From positions 48,825 to 112,824 of the forward strand of contig NZ_JACHKT010000004.1 of assembly GCF_014204325.1 (NCBI RefSeq): a stretch of 64,000 nucleotides of DNA, written 5' to 3'. Shown here piece by piece: positions 61,496-64,000 of the stretch (positions are counted from its first letter, which is position 1; every line of letters begins with the position of its first letter). Source of the DNA: Arcicella rosea (GTDB lineage: Bacteria; Bacteroidota; Bacteroidia; Cytophagales; Spirosomataceae). Both the position numbers and the translations under genes were made by a program. The notes beneath the pieces are model-generated. The model saw only the letters and a program-made list of their open reading frames with translations. It searched no databases and had not been told where the DNA came from.

Positions 61496-61616
61496 TTTGT
61501 CATTGACCTCTACTCAAAATTTATCTTTTGCAAAAAATTCACCAAATGAACTGTATTCTTACATGCTTGTATATGCAAAGTTAATGGATATTCAATTATT
61601 TAAAAACTCTTTTAAT

Positions 61617-61661
61617 CACATCTAAATCGCCAAATATTTTATGTTTAGAGATTTAGATGTG
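61617..61661 (+). other. Inverted repeat in the exporter leader
   Basis: cacatctaaatc (61617-61628) and gatttagatgtg (61650-61661) form a 12-bp stem with a 21-nt loop, 20 bp before the ATG of the exporter. No T-run follows; it may hide the ribosome site. Confidence 0.5.
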
Positions 61662-61681
61662 TTCAATATAATCCCTAAATC

Positions 61682-63871
61682 ATGCCCCAATTCCCCTTCT
61701 ACCAACAACTCGACCAAATGGATTGCGGCCCTACTTGTTTACGCATGATAGCGAAACATTATGGGCTTAGTCTTAATATTCAAAGGCTTCGAGATGCTTC
61801 GGGTTTTAGTAGAGAAGGAGTTTCATTATTGGGTATAGCCGAGGCGGCTGAGAGTGTGGGTTTTAGAACCATTGCTGTAAAAGTTACTATTGATAAATTA
61901 ATCAAAGATGCCCCCTTTCCTTGTATTATTCACTGGCAACAAAATCACTTTGTGGTTTTGGTAGAAGTACAAAAAAATGCTGTTTTGTTAGCTGACCCAG
62001 CCAAAGGTTTACGCAAAATGCCTAAAGATGATTTTTGCGAGCATTGGGCTACGACGCAAGAAGATGGTCAACCTGTTGGAGTAGCCTTGCTGTTAGAACC
62101 AACCCCTGCTTTTTATGAGCAAGAAGACGACAAAAAACAAGGCTTAGATTTTTCTTATCTCCTTAAATATCTTTGGTCTTATAAAAAATTATTAGTACAA
62201 TTAGCCATTGGCTTGTTGGTCGGTAGTGGCTTGCAATTGGTTTTTCCCTTCCTTACGCAATCTATTGTTGATGTTGGTATTCAAACACGTAATCTAAACT
62301 TTATTTATGTCATGTTGGCGGCACAATTGATGCTTTTTGCCAGTAGAACCGTTGTTGAATTTATCCGTTCTTGGATATTACTGCATATTAGTATCCGTAT
62401 CAATCTCTCAATCCTTTCTGATTTTCTGATAAAACTGATGAAGTTGCCCATGTCATTTTTTGATACAAAAATGTTTGGCGACATCATGCAACGCATTGGC
62501 GACCACAGCCGTATCGAGCAGTTTATGACGGGTCAAACGCTCAATACGCTTTTCTCTATGGTCAACCTGCTGATATTTGGTTGTGTGTTGGCTTTGTATA
62601 GTTTTCCTATCTTTTCCATCTTTATGATTGGGTCTGTTTTGTATGCCTGCTGGGTTGTACTTTTCTTGAAAGAAAGGAGAAAATTAGATTTCAAAATGTT
62701 TGATGTCGCTGCCAAAAATCAAGGCTCATTGGTACAATTGATTCAAGGGATGCAAGAAATAAAATTAGCCAATGCCGAGCACCTCAAACGCTGGGAATGG
62801 GAGCGTATTCAAACCAGAATGTTTCAATTTCAAACAAAAGGATTGGCTTTAAACCAGTACCAACAAGCAGGAGCGTTTTTCTTGAATGAAGGAAAAAATA
62901 TCTTAATCACTTTTTTCTCTGCCAAAGCCGTCGTTGATGGTCAACTAACTTTGGGGACAATGCTGGCAATCCAATATATTATCGGGCAACTGAATGCACC
63001 GATAGAATCGTTAATTCAATTTGTACAAGCTGCTCAAAGTGCTAAAATTAGCTTAGAACGATTGAATGAAATCCATGAATTGGAAGATGAAGAGAAAAAA
63101 GAAACATTAGCCTATAAAAATGTGGGAGAAAAAGGAGCGAGTATTAGCCTAAAGAATATCAGCTTTACTTACCCCGGAGCAGGAAATGAGCCTGTACTAA
63201 AAAACATCCATCTGAGCATTCCGAAAGGAAAGATAACGGCTATTGTAGGCATGAGTGGCAGTGGAAAAACGACATTGCTAAAATTATTATTGAAGTTTTA
63301 TGACATAAAAGGAGAAATCAAAATAGGAAACGCTCCCTTTGATAGCTTTAGGGCAAGAGATTGGCGGAGTAAATGTGGGGTTGTGATGCAAGATGGCTTT
63401 ATTTTTTCTGACTCTGTTGCTCGCAATATCGCTTTGGGTGACGAACAACCCAACCTTGAAAAACTATACCATGCTTGCGAAGTGGCTAATATTTTACCCT
63501 TTATCGAAAGTTTACCTTTGGGCTTTAATACCAAAATTGGTTCGGAAGGCAATGGAATAAGTCAAGGACAAAAACAACGCTTGTTGATTGCTAGAGCTGT
63601 CTATAAAGACCCAGAATACTTGTTTTTTGATGAGGCTACTAATGCACTTGATGCCAATAACGAAAAGAAGATTTTAGAAAACCTTGATGAATTTTTTAAT
63701 GGAAGAACGGTTATTGTTGTGGCACACAGACTAAGTACCGTAAAAAATGCCGACCAAATTGTAGTGCTTCATAATGGCGAAATAACAGAAATTGGTACGC
63801 ACGAGAGTTTGACCATAAAGCGAGGAGAGTATTTCAATTTAGTAAAAAATCAATTAGAATTAGGAAATTAG
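61682..63871 (+). CDS. C39-peptidase ABC exporter (bacteriocin-processing type)
   Basis: 729 residues: N-terminal C39 peptidase with Cys15 in QMDCGPTCL, His89 in WQQNHFVV and Asp105 in LADPAKG, then six membrane helices (about 165-460) and an ATPase domain with Walker A GMSGSGKTTLLK, signature ISQGQKQRLL and Walker B YLFFDEATNALD. It cuts double-glycine leaders and exports the peptide. The precursor upstream has such a leader. It has its own promoter and normal base composition, so it could be an older gene now serving the cluster. Confidence 0.94.
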   Translation: MPQFPFYQQLDQMDCGPTCLRMIAKHYGLSLNIQRLRDASGFSREGVSLLGIAEAAESVGFRTIAVKVTIDKLIKDAPFPCIIHWQQNHFVVLVEVQKNAVLLADPAKGLRKMPKDDFCEHWATTQEDGQPVGVALLLEPTPAFYEQEDDKKQGLDFSYLLKYLWSYKKLLVQLAIGLLVGSGLQLVFPFLTQSIVDVGIQTRNLNFIYVMLAAQLMLFASRTVVEFIRSWILLHISIRINLSILSDFLIKLMKLPMSFFDTKMFGDIMQRIGDHSRIEQFMTGQTLNTLFSMVNLLIFGCVLALYSFPIFSIFMIGSVLYACWVVLFLKERRKLDFKMFDVAAKNQGSLVQLIQGMQEIKLANAEHLKRWEWERIQTRMFQFQTKGLALNQYQQAGAFFLNEGKNILITFFSAKAVVDGQLTLGTMLAIQYIIGQLNAPIESLIQFVQAAQSAKISLERLNEIHELEDEEKKETLAYKNVGEKGASISLKNISFTYPGAGNEPVLKNIHLSIPKGKITAIVGMSGSGKTTLLKLLLKFYDIKGEIKIGNAPFDSFRARDWRSKCGVVMQDGFIFSDSVARNIALGDEQPNLEKLYHACEVANILPFIESLPLGFNTKIGSEGNGISQGQKQRLLIARAVYKDPEYLFFDEATNALDANNEKKILENLDEFFNGRTVIVVAHRLSTVKNADQIVVLHNGEITEIGTHESLTIKRGEYFNLVKNQLELGN

Positions 63872-63877
63872 TAGTAT

Positions 63878-63928
63878 AGGTTTCCAACCTGTCTTAGTTA
63901 TACTGAAAGAAACACAGGTTGGAAACCT
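63878..63928. repeat. Inverted repeat of the intergenic hairpin type
   Basis: aggtttccaacctgt (63878-63892) and acaggttggaaacct (63914-63928) form a 15-bp perfect stem around a 21-nt loop, right after the exporter gene. Such caggttggaaacctg elements look like dispersed extragenic repeats; they may also terminate transcription. Confidence 0.65.
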
Positions 63929-63942
63929 GTGCTACGGAATAT

Positions 63943-64000
63943 ATGGAAATTAATATTAAAGACATAAAGCCTCCAACGGTCTATTTGAACGGCTCACAAC
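63943..64000 (+). CDS. Start of an unidentified gene, cut by the window
   Basis: ATG at 63943 opens a frame (MEINIKDIKPPTVYLNGS) that is uninterrupted to the edge. Too short to name. HlyD-like adaptor genes commonly follow such exporters, but nothing in these 19 residues proves this. Confidence 0.4.
   Translation, partial: MEINIKDIKPPTVYLNGSQ

Overview
The window is about 64 kb of A+T-rich chromosomal DNA from a member of the Bacteroidota, most likely a Cytophagales-type bacterium. The signs are a secreted subtilisin with a type IX secretion C-terminal tail, Bat-type VWA/DUF58 genes, a DUF4296 lipoprotein, a bacterial GGGP synthase, a FucP-type sugar transporter, and several promoters matching the Bacteroidota consensus TTG-N19-21-TAnnTTTG. 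Genus and species cannot be read from the window. No rRNA, tRNA, CRISPR array, prophage or transposase gene was seen.

Layout. 1-2294 is the 3' part of a protein made of 41-residue WD-like repeats, followed by eutC. 3.6-7.6 kb holds a putative small RNA, a divergent DtxR/MntR-type regulator and NRAMP manganese transporter sharing a palindromic operator, then two small membrane proteins and a GGGP synthase. 7.6-15 kb carries glutamate dehydrogenase, a DksA/TraR-like protein, an M14 peptidase, 5-formyl-THF cyclo-ligase and aspartate-semialdehyde dehydrogenase. 15-27 kb has a cytochrome-c/VCBS lipoprotein, phosphatidylserine decarboxylase, an ECF sigma factor with a membrane-anchored partner, a type III polyketide synthase with an alpha/beta hydrolase, a sugar MFS transporter, purB and a histidine kinase. 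27-32 kb holds a frameshifted lipoprotein gene, a 2OG-Fe(II) oxygenase and a two-gene beta-oxidation unit. 33-39 kb has an orphan sigma factor, an AraC regulator, a membrane phosphoesterase, a small element with perfect terminal inverted repeats, and a phosphate porin/PiT pair. 39-44 kb is a VWA/DUF58 region. 44-55 kb has glyA, a peroxiredoxin, a GH3-beta-lactamase fusion, a sigma factor with an overlapping small gene, and the 1317-residue secreted subtilisin.

The most interesting region is 55.4-64 kb: a ribosomal peptide natural product cluster of the grasp-with-spasm type. A small XRE regulator is divergent from a 60-residue precursor with a double-glycine leader. After a hairpin come an ATP-grasp ligase, an unknown 85-residue protein, a SPASM-domain protein without a full radical-SAM motif, a lipoprotein with an erythromycin-esterase/ChaN-like domain, a GT1-type glycosyltransferase, and a C39-peptidase ABC exporter that would remove the double-glycine leader. 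The glycosyltransferase and esterase-like lipoprotein are unexpected additions and suggest a sugar-decorated, omega-ester/amide-crosslinked peptide with a matching self-protection or tailoring step. The block from precursor to glycosyltransferase is visibly more A+T-rich than the flanks, which fits horizontal acquisition.
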